From the NCBI GenBank assembly GCA_002633025.1, contig NMRB01000175.1:364302-428301 (forward strand): a stretch of 64,000 nt of DNA, written 5' to 3'. Of the stretch, positions 12,951-24,810 are shown in pieces (positions within the stretch are counted from its first letter, which is position 1; every line of letters starts with the position of its first letter). The notes under the pieces are model-generated. The model was given only the letters and a program-made list of their open reading frames with translations, was not told the DNA's origin and made no database searches. The stretch comes from Notospermus geniculatus. Lineage: Eukaryota > Nemertea > Pilidiophora > Heteronemertea > Lineidae. Made by a program: the position numbers and the translations under genes.

Positions 12951-13678
12951 GGACCCATATTGCCAGCTTAGTTGGCTGCTAGTGGTGTACAATGGGTGAG
13001 GTCAAATAAAAAAGTTAACTAATAGTTAACCCTAAAGTTAACTTTTAGTCGCAATAACACTTGAATTTGACCTCCCCCTGAGAGTTGAGTCAACTCATAG
13101 TTAACTACGAGTTAACTACGAGTTAACTAAAAGTTGACACTTTTTTGACTACGAAGTAACCCTGTAGTTAACATAACCCCAGGAAATCGTACAGAGTTAA
13201 GAAAAATGTACTACAGCTCATGTACATGAGGAGATAACCGCCTGGCAGTTAACTTTTAGTCAACAGGAGGGGAGGTCAAATGTTAGAGTTGGCAGTGTCA
13301 GCCATGTTTGCTGTTCCAATGCATCAGATTTTTGCTTTTAAGGCATGCAAGAGGAGCAGAAAACTTTGTGAGGACCCCTGCTTACAGCGGTGAGCCAATA
13401 GAAAGACATATGTGACTGACTCAGGTGCAGTTTGATGACCTTGTGGACTCAGAGTTAACAAAGTGTTAACTATTTGTTAACCTTTAGTTAACTAAAGAGT
13501 TAACTAATAGTTAGCCTGAAGTCCGAGTTAGGGGTTCAAGTTAACTATTTTTTCATGGTTACCCTGGGGTAATCTTGGTGTCAACGTTAACTATGAGATT
13601 TGACCTCACCCATTGGCCTGTACAAACTGGGTGATTTAGTAACTAACTAAGCCTAGCAAGGTTTCATGAATATGGGCC
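12951..13678. mobile_element. Large foldback element packed with GTTAAC motifs
   Basis: The two ends are inverted complements in blocks: GGACCCATATT at the left matches GGGCCCATATTCATGAA at the right (minus strand), then TTAGTT, TGTACA, and AATGGGTGAGGTCAAAT on both sides. Between them lie about fifteen copies of the palindrome GTTAAC, mostly as AGTTAACT, in under 600 bp. There is no coding capacity. It abuts the next foldback. Confidence 0.7.
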
Positions 13679-13679
13679 C

Positions 13680-13788
13680 AGGCGCCGTATGCATAAAACA
13701 TCTTAAGTGTAAAATTTCCCTTAACCTATTGTTCCAAACAAAAGATAAGGAACATTTTACACTTAAGATGTTTTGTGCATACGGCCCC
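13680..13788. mobile_element. Foldback element, CTTAAG core family
   Basis: Arms of about 38 bp (GCCGTATGCATAAAACATC then TTAAGTGTAAAAT) flank a centre with AACAAAAGATAAGG, the same centre as the foldback at 1905-2010. The outer motif is GGGCCGTATGCA. Confidence 0.75.
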
Positions 13789-13789
13789 A

Positions 13790-14690
13790 TCACAAATACG
13801 TTTCTAATCTTTTCGTTGGTCCTCTATTCTTCAAAAGGCTGGTTTTCCACCATCGTCCTTCACAACCGAAATTTTCTACATTTTAGTTGCCCATAACTAG
13901 AGTCAACTTGTAGGAGAAACTCTCACTTGGAGGCCGGATTGTTCTAGAAATGCCTTTTAGTCGACAAGCGGGAATGTACTGGGGAAAGGGCGATACAGCG
14001 AAACAGGCGTGACAATACGTCATCGCTAAACATGTACTTACTTGTAATCTGTTGCCACTTCAGACACACCCTACGGCACCTTGAAGGTCGGACCACTTGA
14101 AGATAAGGCAATCAACCTTTCTATACCCGCAACAGAAACTACGATTGAAACAGAAATCCTGAAAGCCCTCGTGGCTTCCCAGAGATAAGATTTCTGAAAA
14201 AAGTCCGCGAAAAAACTCCCAGGTCTCATCACAGACCAGGAAGAATCATACACATGCCATGATTCTTGTCAACGGGCGGGCTCGCTTTACTTATTACGAA
14301 ATATACAAAAACACATATTACATAAGATGGTAACAACGTTGGCGTGCTCGTCCCGAGCGCCATCTTGAAACGCACAATCGAACAATGATTTAGGATTTGT
14401 TGTTGGCATGCCATTTACCGATTTCGCATGTACATTGTACCTGTCGTGGAAGCTAGTTTATCGCTTCGCTATCTCGACTTCTGCTGAAATTAACCAGCGG
14501 GCGAGAAGATCAATCATGTGCCTGTAAATTTAAAACCGTGATTTTACGTCAGCTATAGCTGCAAACACTGGCCCATTGGCAATGTTAGAGCGTTATTGGA
14601 TGGATTCTTTTAAAAAATAAAGAACCAATGATGCCATCGAGAAGGCGGGTCTCAGCAAGTGCTAACTTTAAACTAAAACAATGAAGGATA
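13790..14690. other. No gene seen
   Basis: Short frames only. No repeat or RNA gene recognised. Confidence 0.4.
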
Positions 14691-14691
14691 T

Positions 14692-14930
14692 AAATAAAAG
14701 TGGAAAATAAGAAGTAGGAGATTTTGGAATTTTGCTAGAATTTTTCAATTTCCCAAATTGGGAGAAATTTTTTCCCATTTTGAGAAATTTTCTTAAAATG
14801 ACATAAAATTTTGTCTGATTTTTCGGGCGATATTTCTCAAAATGGGAAAAAAATTTCTCCCAATTTGAGAAATTGAAAAATTCGCGCAAAGTGCCAACAT
14901 TTCCCACTTCTTATTTTCCACTTTTATTTC
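14692..14930. mobile_element. Long hairpin element, ~108-bp arms with almost no spacer
   Basis: Left arm 14692-14800 and right arm 14823-14930 are strong complements (AATAAAAGTGGAAAATAAGA outermost; GAAATTTTTTTCCCATTTTG inner). An inserted transcript would form a hairpin of over 100 bp. The arms are A+T-rich and non-coding. Confidence 0.8.
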
Positions 14931-17145
14931 TTACTCCCTTAATGGTGGCTTCATCATTGTCAGGTACAGTTTTTATGACATCTCAGTCCCTTGTTTCATT
15001 ATCGACGACTGAGGCGAAGCGAAACGTTACGTTTATACATGTAGGCCTATCACAGACATTCTAAAGCATTATTCGCACAAATTGATGCGTTCCAACGCAA
15101 GCGGTGCCTCACCCCGTGTAACCTCCTAATAAAACACGCAGTAAACCGTGCACTGAAATTTAATTCAGCCCGGAAGCACCTTTCGGTGTTTTTCTTCGCC
15201 GACAATAACACTCGGCGCGTGCTCTACGCCCCGCATCCTCATGCTCTCATCCATGTGTCTACTAATAATTGACCTAGCATTTAATTATTATACGCACCAG
15301 GTTTTATCATGAATCCACATGCACGAACGCGAGCACCGCGAACAAAGGCAATGAACCAACGGACAAAGGACCGCAATATTGACGCGTACGTGCATGGCGG
15401 TTACTGCAAAAACTCCTCGCTTACCAAATTACATTCGCTTTAGCATTGGACCAGAGATAATCAGGTAACAGTATTTCATGTCGATTTTCTTCTAAAAAAT
15501 GATATTACATTTTCATTTCTAATTATATTTGCGCGTATTGACTAATGAATGTTTATATTACATTGTGTGTCTAATTGTAATCATCATGTCCCACTGCGGA
15601 GACATAGATACAGACAGTCATGTGCTTCTGGTAATTTCTTTTTTTAATGAAACGCGTCCTAAATATATGTCATCGCTACCACGCCTTCTGTACTGTGCAT
15701 ACCGGAAGTACATTTCTGATGTCGCTTCCTTACCATTAATGACGTCATCACTCAAATGGTAACTTAATTTGACCCCCCGGCCCCCGTGTGACAAAATATC
15801 AACAGACTATTTCACAATCACTCGGCAAAAAATCAGCAATTTTATTCAATATACATGTAGTTGGGACATAAAATAGACTCCATTGAGAGGTAATAGATGA
15901 ATACGAATATTACACTGTTCACGTGTTTCCGAACTGGCGATGATCTACAGAAGCTGCCAAACAGCAATATCAGCAGGTAAAATCTAACTACAGCAACGCA
16001 CAAAAAAGATTTTTTCAGGGACAAAATTTCGCCCGAACACAGAATCATTATTTAGCACATGTGCATGTATGCATATGGTTTTCTTCCTGAAGAATAGCCC
16101 ACGCATAAAGTGCATGAGGTGGCACGCATTCTGATCCACCATGGTACCCCTCGGGGCCATGTTCCGCCTCATTCAAGTATTGAAAATGATATGACACGAA
16201 GGTATTAATTGTCTAATACGGGGATGGAGGAGCACGGGCGCTATTTGAGATGTCATAATGGGTCCGTCTATGGTTGGTTCTATGTGGACACCATGAGGCA
16301 CGTGGCCCTTGTATACCGCTTGGCCGAGCGGACATGGTAAAATAATAATGACTGATTGACGTGCACACAGGTGGTTGGTTGTATACCAGCTTCAATGAGA
16401 AAAGATGTATCAGCTTGCTTTTTATCATGTGGAAATTTGTGAGAGTTTTAGCAAACGGCATGATTGGTCATGCTTACACCCATTCTGCATATTGCATCGT
16501 GTAGAAATCGGCTAACCTCTTACTACACTCTGCAGCAAGCAGCCAGATTCCGTGTTCAACGCTTTGGGATTTTCTCGACGTGCGCCCAATCAGAAGCCTC
16601 GTTTCTTCGTCGTTCACGGAAGGAAAATTATCAGTGATGTCATTTTATCAAATTTTGATTGGTCAACGTCATTACCGGGAACACATCATGCACGTGGGTC
16701 GGTGCAACTGCAAGCTTTGCCGTGATTGGTTGCTATTTTTGGGACCGGGGAAATCCGTTGAACACGGAATGTGGTTTGCTTGCGTGAAGGTCAAGGGAAG
16801 AGAAGTCGACTCTTTACCTGAACTCAGTGAAGATGGATTACATCGTGCTCTGATGATTTACTGCCCCGTGCAATGTTTGCATGGCTGCACGTACATGTAT
16901 ATACATGTACTTCGGCTTTCACCTATAGGCCTACGCGAGTCCATTACGTCGGGTTCCCTATTGGAGTTCGTGCGAACTGACCGTTGAGGGTGTCAGAAAG
17001 TCAAAGAAGTCAGTCCCAGAATATGGTCTTGTTCAAGCATAGTTGAAAGAAATAGATGCCTTTTTGTAAATGATTTAATGTACACGGATTATCAGCTCCC
17101 TAGTCACACTACTTTCCCTTTGATTCTTTATTGTACAATGTATGT
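14931..17145. other. No gene seen
   Basis: Non-coding in appearance, with several TACATGTA octamers (near 15042, 15852 and 16889-16905). The 135-codon frame around 16580-16987 has no recognised domain and I do not call it. Confidence 0.35.
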
Positions 17146-17152
17146 ACATGTA

Positions 17153-17943
17153 CACTCTTGTAGGAAAGTAAAAGGACAGCAAGTTTTCCTAAATATCTCA
17201 AAAACCATTGGAGCTACAGCAATGGTATTTGCACCCAATCTGTAGCAACATGTTGGGCCTAGAACCATGGTGTTTTGACAAAAATCTATTTTAATTAATT
17301 AAGAGAAAAATGACATTTTGTAAAATGACTTTTTTCACAATTTTTGAAAAATCGTCAGATTTCAAAATTTCTTTCTTCGTTACATTCCACGTGCCTGACT
17401 GACCAACATCTGCAACTTTTCCCTTTTAAAATATCAAGAGAAAATGCCTCTTTTTGCATTTTTCAGCAAAATGAATCCCACTCATACAGTCAAACAGACA
17501 ACACCTCTAGGACAGCCCCTCTTAGCCAGGAATCTTGTTGTCATAACAGACAGTGATCAACAAAACCTGTGGTCTCCCAAGACCCTTGTTATATTGGCAG
17601 TATGACGTAACTTCCTTTTACAAATAAAAGCCAATTCATGGTATTGATGAGGTTTTGCACTGAACAGACATGGGTTGAAGTCAGTGTCACTTCTCATTTG
17701 GTGCATAACATGAGAACTGAACTGGAACTGCCCCAGGCCTGCTCTTCAGAGTATAAAATCCGTAAAGAGGGGCTGTCCAAGAGGTGTTTCTATATGACTG
17801 TGTGAGTGGGATTTATTTTTGCTAAAAAATGCCAAAAAAGGCATTTTCTCTTGAGATTCTAAAAAGGATAAGTTGCAGATGTTGGTCCGTCAGGCAAGTT
17901 GAATATCATGAAGAAAGAAAATTTGAAATCGGACGATTTTTCA
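17153..17943 (+). mobile_element. Tc1-like non-autonomous element with 180-bp inverted arms, cut by an assembly join
   Basis: The left end CACTCTTGTAGGAAAGTAAA follows a TA and resembles the ends at 24597 and 34637 (shared AAAGGACAGCA and TATCTCAAAAACCATTGG type blocks). Further in, 17344-17523 reappears reverse-complemented at 17763-17943, including a shared AACATCTGCAACTT block and CAGCCCCTCTT at the inner ends. The right arm stops at the n at 17944, so the right terminus is missing. Confidence 0.65.
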
Positions 17944-17944
17944 N

Positions 17945-19370
17945 CACCATTAAATGCTTTGATCAAAAAACAATATTAAAACCAAACCACCGCCCGACTT
18001 ACATAAACAGCTAAATAAAGTGTCAGAAGAGGGCGTTGTAAGGGAGTTAGACACTGCAGTCAGTAAAAAAGAACCACAACGAATACAGACACTTTCTCGG
18101 AACAGTTCAAAAGATGAGATAGGTGTGGTGATGAAGAAGCCTCAGTCAGGGCCATGTTTCGTAAACTAAAGACATGGGACTCATAAAACTACTTTTTTTA
18201 CATTATTAGTTAGTACACGAAATCGGCTGTTTTTATTCCGCCAAAAACACATCCGACAACGTTTTCAGCATGATGCATGAGGTTAAAATAACTCAATGCA
18301 TTCTAATAACAAACGAGCAGCCGGCGGCAATTCACAATTTCATCACTTTACAAAATGTTTGATATCATTATGGCAGAGGCTTAAAAAATAATCCTGTCAG
18401 AGCAATATACATGTACATCAAACGGGCTTCGTGTATTTGTTATAATGGCATAATATTTGTTGACATATTATATTAAATGTGGGTAGGGATATTGACTCTG
18501 GCGTTGAAAAAGAGTTCGCCTTGGGCACTTTATCATGTTTATAGTGCAATAGAGGAAAGCTAGGCCCATCATTTATCAAAACAACGAAAAAACAAACTTG
18601 TCAAAACTGTCTGAATAAGGAAACATTGGTAGAGCTGCATTTCGGGGGAATTTAGTCCAGTAACTGGAGCACGAATAAATCGTATGAAGTCAAAATTCAA
18701 TGACCATGTGCCAAAAATATAACAGAGTTTGTCAAAAACTCTTTTTTGAAATTAACTGCAATGAAATAATAACTGTATTATTATCAGGTGTTAAACCCCT
18801 GAAAGCTACTTTGTCAACATAATATATTGAACCACGTTTGACCTGTTTTCACACCCGGGGGCAATATTTGAGTTGCATTCATTTCACAGATTATACTTCA
18901 TCAACTGAATACTGGCTTTGCGTTACCGCAAAGTTCATGACCGGAGCGGTAATTATCGACGGCGACAAACGTCCTTGACGCGTCGATCGTGTACTCAAAT
19001 AGATGGCGCGATACGTAGGCGAGCAATGAGACACAGAGTTCCCCGAACTCGCCTCTACTTTCGACAAAAATGTTCAGACAATCCTTGAAGAGAATACTTC
19101 TAGTACATGTAGATATGATTAGTCAGATATTTCAAAGAAAATGACGAGGGTAATTCCGGTGAGAGGGGTGGACATCATTCAAAACTGTTAGGGTTCCTGT
19201 GACATTTTGTCAGTACTCTAAAGACGGGTTACTAGAGCCGCTAATTCATAGATGGCAGCACCGATTAAGTAATAATACATTCTACAAGGAGGCAGGTACT
19301 GCAAAAAAGAACGTCGCAGCGGTTCCAAACCGAATTTACAGTATAATCGGCGGTTCACGCCCTTTGCGAT
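17945..19370. other. No gene seen
   Basis: Starts at the n at 17944. Sequence is A+T-rich and non-coding in appearance. No repeat family recognised. Confidence 0.35.
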
Positions 19371-19631
19371 TAAAGCCTGGAATCCACCATTGATTTTCTA
19401 GTTGATTTTGCGTTGCGACTCGCTTTGCAACTGGGTTGCGTTGCAACTGAGCACTCGATCGCCGTAGTGGACCAGCTAGACGTGATTTCCACCAATGGTA
19501 AAGACTTGGTCAATTTCAGTCGGCAATCGGTCGGCGACCGGTATCAGTTCCTTGTGATCGTATTCAGTCGCGAGTTGCAGGTTGCAAAGCAAGTCGCAAC
19601 GCAGAAAATCAATGGTGGATTCCTAGCTTTA
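19371..19631. mobile_element. 261-bp MITE with about 60-bp terminal inverted repeats
   Basis: Both ends read GGAATCCACCATTGATTTTC and then a GTTGCGACTYGCTTTGCAAC block inward, in inverse orientation. Outermost bases are TAAAGC on each side. The interior is unrelated and non-coding. Confidence 0.75.
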
Positions 19632-19806
19632 GGATGAGGCGAGATGAGACAAAGGCGAATTGGGAGTAAGGCCAGTTAATGAGACAAAGGCAGAATAATA
19701 CAAAGGCAAGTTAGGTGAAGGCGAATAGAGAAAAGGCGAGATATGGAATGGCAAAATGAGAAAAGGCAAAATGAGAGAAGGCGAATTGAGATAAGGCGAA
19801 TAGAGC
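19632..19806 (+). repeat. Degenerate short tandem repeat, AAAGGCGAA-type
   Basis: About ten units of 12-18 bp built on GAGAYAAAGGCGAA. They directly abut the right end of the preceding MITE. Confidence 0.75.
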
Positions 19807-21150
19807 AGACACCTAATCGGTTGGTCGATATGTTGGCTGGTTTGGCGTTACGGGTAAAAAACGGAGGTGCAGGGGTCTCAAAATAAGCTAGACTACCTAC
19901 ATGTACATGTAGCACCTTAGAATACATATAACAACTGATTAAGAATACAGTCATGCTTAGAAATTGTCGACGTATTTTCTATAACGCAGTTTTGAGCATT
20001 AAAAACGACACATAAGCTACATTTTCCAAAAAATAAAAAAAATATGTACGACTGCAAAGATCCTTCTTAAAATGATTTTTAGGCTACACATGCATATATA
20101 CTACCATCATCATGCTACTTAGAGATAATGGAACTCAGAAAAGCGTAATAGATACATGCTGCATTTACCCGCTTTGTCTTTTGAGAACAAGCAAGTTGCG
20201 ATTACAACACACGCTACGTCTCAAGCTGAACTCAGATATCATTGAAAACGTAAACTGATCTCCTAAATAGATAAGATCTTAGAAGGCGGACTGACGTTTT
20301 TATATAATGTTATTGAGATTGTTGTTATGGAAACCAACGAATCCAATGTTTAGTCGACGGAAAACGTCTGCCGGCGGAATTCATTTAAGTATGTATTAAC
20401 CTTTATCAGATAGCGGATGGTTTCTTTTCATCAAAGTTTAAACCCTGAAAAGCCAGGAATGTATTCCGTTTTATGTTTAGACACACGTACGTTTCTTAGG
20501 AATGGCATTTCTGTAGTTCGTAAGAAGCGCATTCGCGTCGCGATCTATTGCATCATTTTTAGACTATTGTTTGTAAAAAGTGAAAACCACGTCCAGTTAT
20601 ACCCGAGGTATTGACAGACGTGTAATGATTGAATGAACTTATCCCAGGAGTCGCTGCTGCCATTTTATCAATATACACTGTGCTTTGTGTATTGTGCGCT
20701 CTGTACATTTACAAAGTGCCTAACGCAGGAGATCAAATGCTCGACAAGAGTCCAGAAAACACAAAAGCATGTATACGAACGTCTTAGCGATGCAGGCATA
20801 CCGGGTCGAACCGAAAACATTGCTTCCAGCAGATGTCGTTAATGGATTATCGCCGTGTTTGACAGATTTTTCACATCTGGCGTTAGCAATAATTGTCATC
20901 AGAGCAGGAATCTTCGATCTTTCCTTTGAGATTTGGCCTATACTAAAAAAGGTCCTTGTTTACATACACTGACGAAGTCAATGTAGAATAGATTGGCATG
21001 CATACTTCTACATGTAATATAAGGGCTGGTTCATATTCCGTCCGGATTTTACGCCGACTACATGATGATCTATTTCAATGTGTGTGCACATTCACGCCTT
21101 AAAAACCTGCGATCAGTTTCATGCCCTTGACGGTCCGCGAGCAAGTCAGC
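19807..21150. other. No gene seen
   Basis: Non-coding in appearance. A doubled octamer, CTACATGTACATGTAG, is at about 19900. Confidence 0.35.
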
Positions 21151-21157
21151 CCTTATA

Positions 21158-21308
21158 GGAGCTGCCAGTCAGTTGACCAATAGGTTCACTACGGTCCAAT
21201 TCAATGCCTAGCATGGTTGATTGAGCACCAATCAGGAGAATTTCCTTTTGTATTGGTCTGCTAGAACTTTGCTGCCATCTTTTGGCAATAAGCGCGGCTG
21301 ACTGCTCC
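21158..21308 (+). mobile_element. MITE-like element, GGAGCTGTCA family (best intact copy)
   Basis: Contains, in order, GGAGCTGCCAGTCAGTTGAC, CCAATTCAATGCCT, GGTTGATTGAGCACCAATCA, TTTTGTATTGGTCTGCTAGA and TTTGCTGCCATCTTTTGGCA. Short inverted ends (GTCAGCC/GGCTGAC) bracket it. Related copies are at 6631, 26998 and 29962. Confidence 0.65.
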
Positions 21309-21984
21309 CATTCGAATGGCATGAAAATATTATTAATGGAAATTTCATGTGGTAAAAGCAATTATTCCCTCAGCCATTCATATGTATTTCGATTTTACCA
21401 TTCATCATCGACGCTGTTGACAGATTGAGTCGATGAAAAAACTTGTTTCGCACGTTTCGAAGTAGGTTTGTTTGTGATATGTTTGTCAAAGCTGTTTGTT
21501 GTCCGATCGAGTTCGTCCGTTCTCCACTTCCCTAGCAAACTAACCGACGATGAAGGGCGGTGTGTCAGGAAACCTGTCCTTCCTCTCGTCCCTCCAACCG
21601 ACTCAGCATGTTGAAGCAGATAATTTGATGCGTTTACTATGTAGAATCGCACGAAATCGATGACGTATCGATCCTCAAATTGTTGTTGACTGTGATGAGG
21701 ACGTGCTACACTCAAAATCCCATTCTCTTAAAACGTTCACGTTCTCTAAAATGATCGCGTTCCCACATAAAATGGATAACAAATTGGATGCTGGGTCATT
21801 ATTTCCGCTTTAACGTAATCGGGTGATTCGGAGTAGAACGTTTCCTAAATGGAAATTGGATCCGCAGTAAACTAGATGGGCACGGCCGAGTTGATCGAAC
21901 AACTCTCGCTTTCAGGGACCGAAACGCGTTTGCGAAATGACAGGGTATCGTTGAGATTAGGTCCCTTCTTGTCCTTGAACTGCA

Positions 21985-22278
21985 GCAATGAAAAACTCTG
22001 CTTCATCAAAGTGACGAACTTAGGTTTGTTTTCCATTATCACCAAACTAAGTATCTAAATTCCTCAAAATGACAAGTCCACGTTCGTCATTTTGACGAAA
22101 ACACGGGTTTGTCAAGACGACAAGTCCACGTTCGTCATTTTGATGAACCCTTGTTTATGTTCGTGAAAATGACGAACGTGGACTTGTCATTTTGACGAAT
22201 TTAGATACTTAGTTTGGTGATAATGGAAAACGAACCTAAGTTCGTCATTTTGACGAAGCAGAGTTTTTCAGTGAGGTG
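21985..22278. mobile_element. Foldback element with ~115-bp arms
   Basis: Left arm about 21985-22100 and right arm about 22160-22278 are near-perfect complements (TGAAAAACTCTGCTTC outermost; TTCCATTATCACCAAACTA; CAAGTCCACGTTCGTCATTT inner). A third copy of the inner block lies in the spacer. Non-coding. Confidence 0.8.
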
Positions 22279-22317
22279 GCTCAATGTCATACGTTCCCGA
22301 GAGCTACGTATACTTAG

Positions 22318-22501
22318 CCGTCGATTCGTGTTTTGTTCAAACGAGAGTTGAGAAAGTTTGTTCGCAACAGTTACATATTTTAATGAAAAAATAGACGGCG
22401 TTATGGTCACAGTCGATCATCGATCATGTCATTTCACATGTAAGCATGCCACTTTCAGATGACTTTCTTAACTAGTGTTTGAACAAAAACACGAATCGAC
22501 G
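22318..22501. repeat. Inverted repeat, 24-bp arms
   Basis: CGATTCGTGTTTTGTTCAAA (22321-22340) reappears inverted at 22477-22498 with one extra A. It may be the ends of a further short element. Confidence 0.6.
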
Positions 22502-22530
22502 GATAGGGTATAGCTCAACATTCAGAGATG

Positions 22531-22835
22531 TAACATACTGAACATATCATCGGCAATCAAACCTAGCGCATGACCAGTGGTAACTGCAGATATCGTCTTT
22601 TTCTAACATTTAATTTTGACCAAATAGTCAAAACCGATGCAACATTAAACATATTGAGCCCATCATCGGTAATCAAAACTTGTGCATGGCCAATTGTAAC
22701 TGTTAGTTGTACACTTTTCGCATGCCTATCTATTTTTGGTGTGGAACCAATGGTTAGCTTAGCAAACGTCAATCGGCCCAATATCATTTTTCTAACATCT
22801 TCTTTTGACCAAATAGTTAAAATCGATGCACGATC
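22531..22835 (+). repeat. Two-copy degenerate direct repeat
   Basis: A block with CATCATCGGTAATCAAAACT occurs at about 22540 and 22665. A block with TTGACCAAATAGTCAAAACC occurs at about 22615 and 22805. This indicates an old local duplication with later indels. Confidence 0.6.
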
Positions 22836-23402
22836 ATTTGAAGACGCCTGTTTTACTCAGCTGGTTGTGGCTAAAGTATCGTTTTATTGATCTTATTCTT
22901 CCTTTACTCGGAGTGTAAACACTAATGGAACGTTTCTCTAGCGAGCATTATTCACAAACAAAACGCAAACCATTACCATCAAGCAGGGAAATTGGACTAC
23001 ATCGGGATATGAAAACCGCCAAAGGATGTTTTTTATACCTTTAACGTTATTAGTAATAGGAAGATCAAAAGATATACCTTGAGCGAAGTCGTGCTTGACG
23101 TCACAAATGATAGATCTTTAATATACATATTAGTGTAAATACCAAAATACCTTACTTTGATGATTAATGGGTTGGCTGTGTGTGGTTTCCCTGTGGTATT
23201 GATATGCTGACACAATGCGTGTTTGTGGTTGGTAAGGGAGAGTGATATTTTGTGGGATAAAGACAGCGGAAGTCCAGACCATGTGGATAAGGGAACGACG
23301 GAAACGGGGAGATGTAAAAATAAATGGCATGTTTAAGAATTTACATATGTACGAAATCTGATAAGGTCGATGGATGGGTATTGGGGTGGTTTGATATCAA
23401 TG

Positions 23403-23660
23403 TGATGTAATCGGTTATGCAATAAAACGCACAAAAAACGACACAAAAACAGAAGTCGTCTTCTGAAATTCGCAAATTTTCGACCCCAATCGGGGTCTTC
23501 CTCAGGCACTTTCTCGAACATCCAAGAAGTGAATCCATTCACCAAGAAGATCCATTTACTTCTTGGATCTTCGAGAAAGTGCCTGAGGAAGACCCCGATT
23601 GGGGTAGAAAATTTGCAAGTTTCAGAAGACGACTTCTGTTTTTTATTGATGTAATCGGTT
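23403..23660. mobile_element. Inverted-dimer insertion flanked by a 14-bp direct repeat
   Basis: A perfect 14-bp direct repeat (TGATGTAATCGGTT at 23403-23416 and 23647-23660) flanks 230 bp that is mostly a large inverted repeat (arms about 23447-23535 and 23555-23645). The arms carry a GACCCC-GATT-GGGGTC hairpin between CTGAGGAA and GAAA. A 14-bp duplication fits a target site duplication from target-primed reverse transcription better than a cut-and-paste event. A single-arm relative is at 41836-41876. Confidence 0.65.
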
Positions 23661-24590
23661 CAATCAAAATTAGATAGGAGAGTCCTCTGTTCTTTTTTTC
23701 AGTGTAATGGTGTTATTGGTTCATTCAAATTTTCAAAATGTTCAAGCAGCTTTGACTGTCAACTCGTGATAGTAGGCGATTTGCATGCAACTCAGTCATG
23801 TTATTACCGAAAATCTTCCTGTGTCTTTGTTTCCACATGGCCGTTGTCAGAGTACGGCCATTTGTCACCTTAAAGATTATAATCTCCGGGCTATGGTCTG
23901 ATGCTGCTCGGAGAAAATACAGTGCAACGCACCAGCAGCACCATGAGGTACTGTCATGACAGTGTGGAAATTCATGTGGCGCCTGGGTTTGTTTGCCAAC
24001 CAAATACATGTAGCCTACCGTATATCTGAAGCCAGGGACGACAGTTTTTAGTGGGTTTCTCTAATCGTCCTGTCAAGACGAATGGGGTCGGTACGTCTTC
24101 AGAATCTTGGCCAGTTTCGTGAATTCATGTCATTCTTCCCCACCCTGATTGCGCCTCATATTCCAATCACGCCACTATTACCACAATTACAGTGTAATTC
24201 AATAGAACTGCCAATTATAGGGGAGAGTAATGAGAAAACCGTCAGGCAGCATGTCGGGGATCCTGCTTCAAAGTCGACATAGATGTTAGTGTTTTCTGAG
24301 TTGGTATTCACGGTCGCTTTTGTAGTCTTAGTGATAAATGGAACTGCCTTTAGTATCGCCTTGGATGATCACTTACGCCGGTAAAATACATGTAGCTGTA
24401 TATGTGATAAATAGAAAAAAAATCTTAACATGTACAGCTGACATGTATGTAACAACGCCAACTGTCGTTGGTCTCACGCAACTAACCTATATTACGAGAT
24501 GCTATGTATAAAAGAACTCATAAAACTGATACTGTATAAAGATCTACACCTGAACTGTTCTCTCCTTCCAGCAAATGACCCAGTGTGTTA
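23661..24590. other. No gene seen
   Basis: Non-coding in appearance. Scattered TACATGTA octamers only. Confidence 0.35.
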
Positions 24591-24596
24591 CATGTA

Positions 24597-24810
24597 CACT
24601 CATGGCCAAAAATAAATGGACAGCAGTTTTTCTTGAATATCTCCAAACCAATGGGGTAGAGAAATCTGGTCCCAACATATGTACATGTATATAGTTCGTA
24701 GCAAATCTTCCTGGCTATCTAATGGTACATGTATCAGCGTCGAAAATTCCGCTGAAAGCCGCATTTGACAGAAGGAATTTTGTAAAGGCATGTTTTTGGC
24801 TACTTTTTTA
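24597..24810 (+). mobile_element. Tc1/mariner-like non-autonomous element (5' part)
   Basis: Begins CACTCATGGCCAAAAATAAA directly after a TA (24595-24596) that itself belongs to a TACATGTA. It matches the element at 34637-34835 over about 200 bp (GGACAGCAGTTT, CTTGAATATCTCCAAACCAA, AGAAGGAATTTTGTAAAGGC). It contains an inserted TACATGTA at 24726-24733 that the other copy lacks. I could not find a convincing right end. Confidence 0.6.

Noticed and set aside
16580-16987. 135-codon plus-strand frame with several Cys/His
   Set aside because: Cys/His spacing does not fit a known finger, and the end runs through TACATGTA repeat words.
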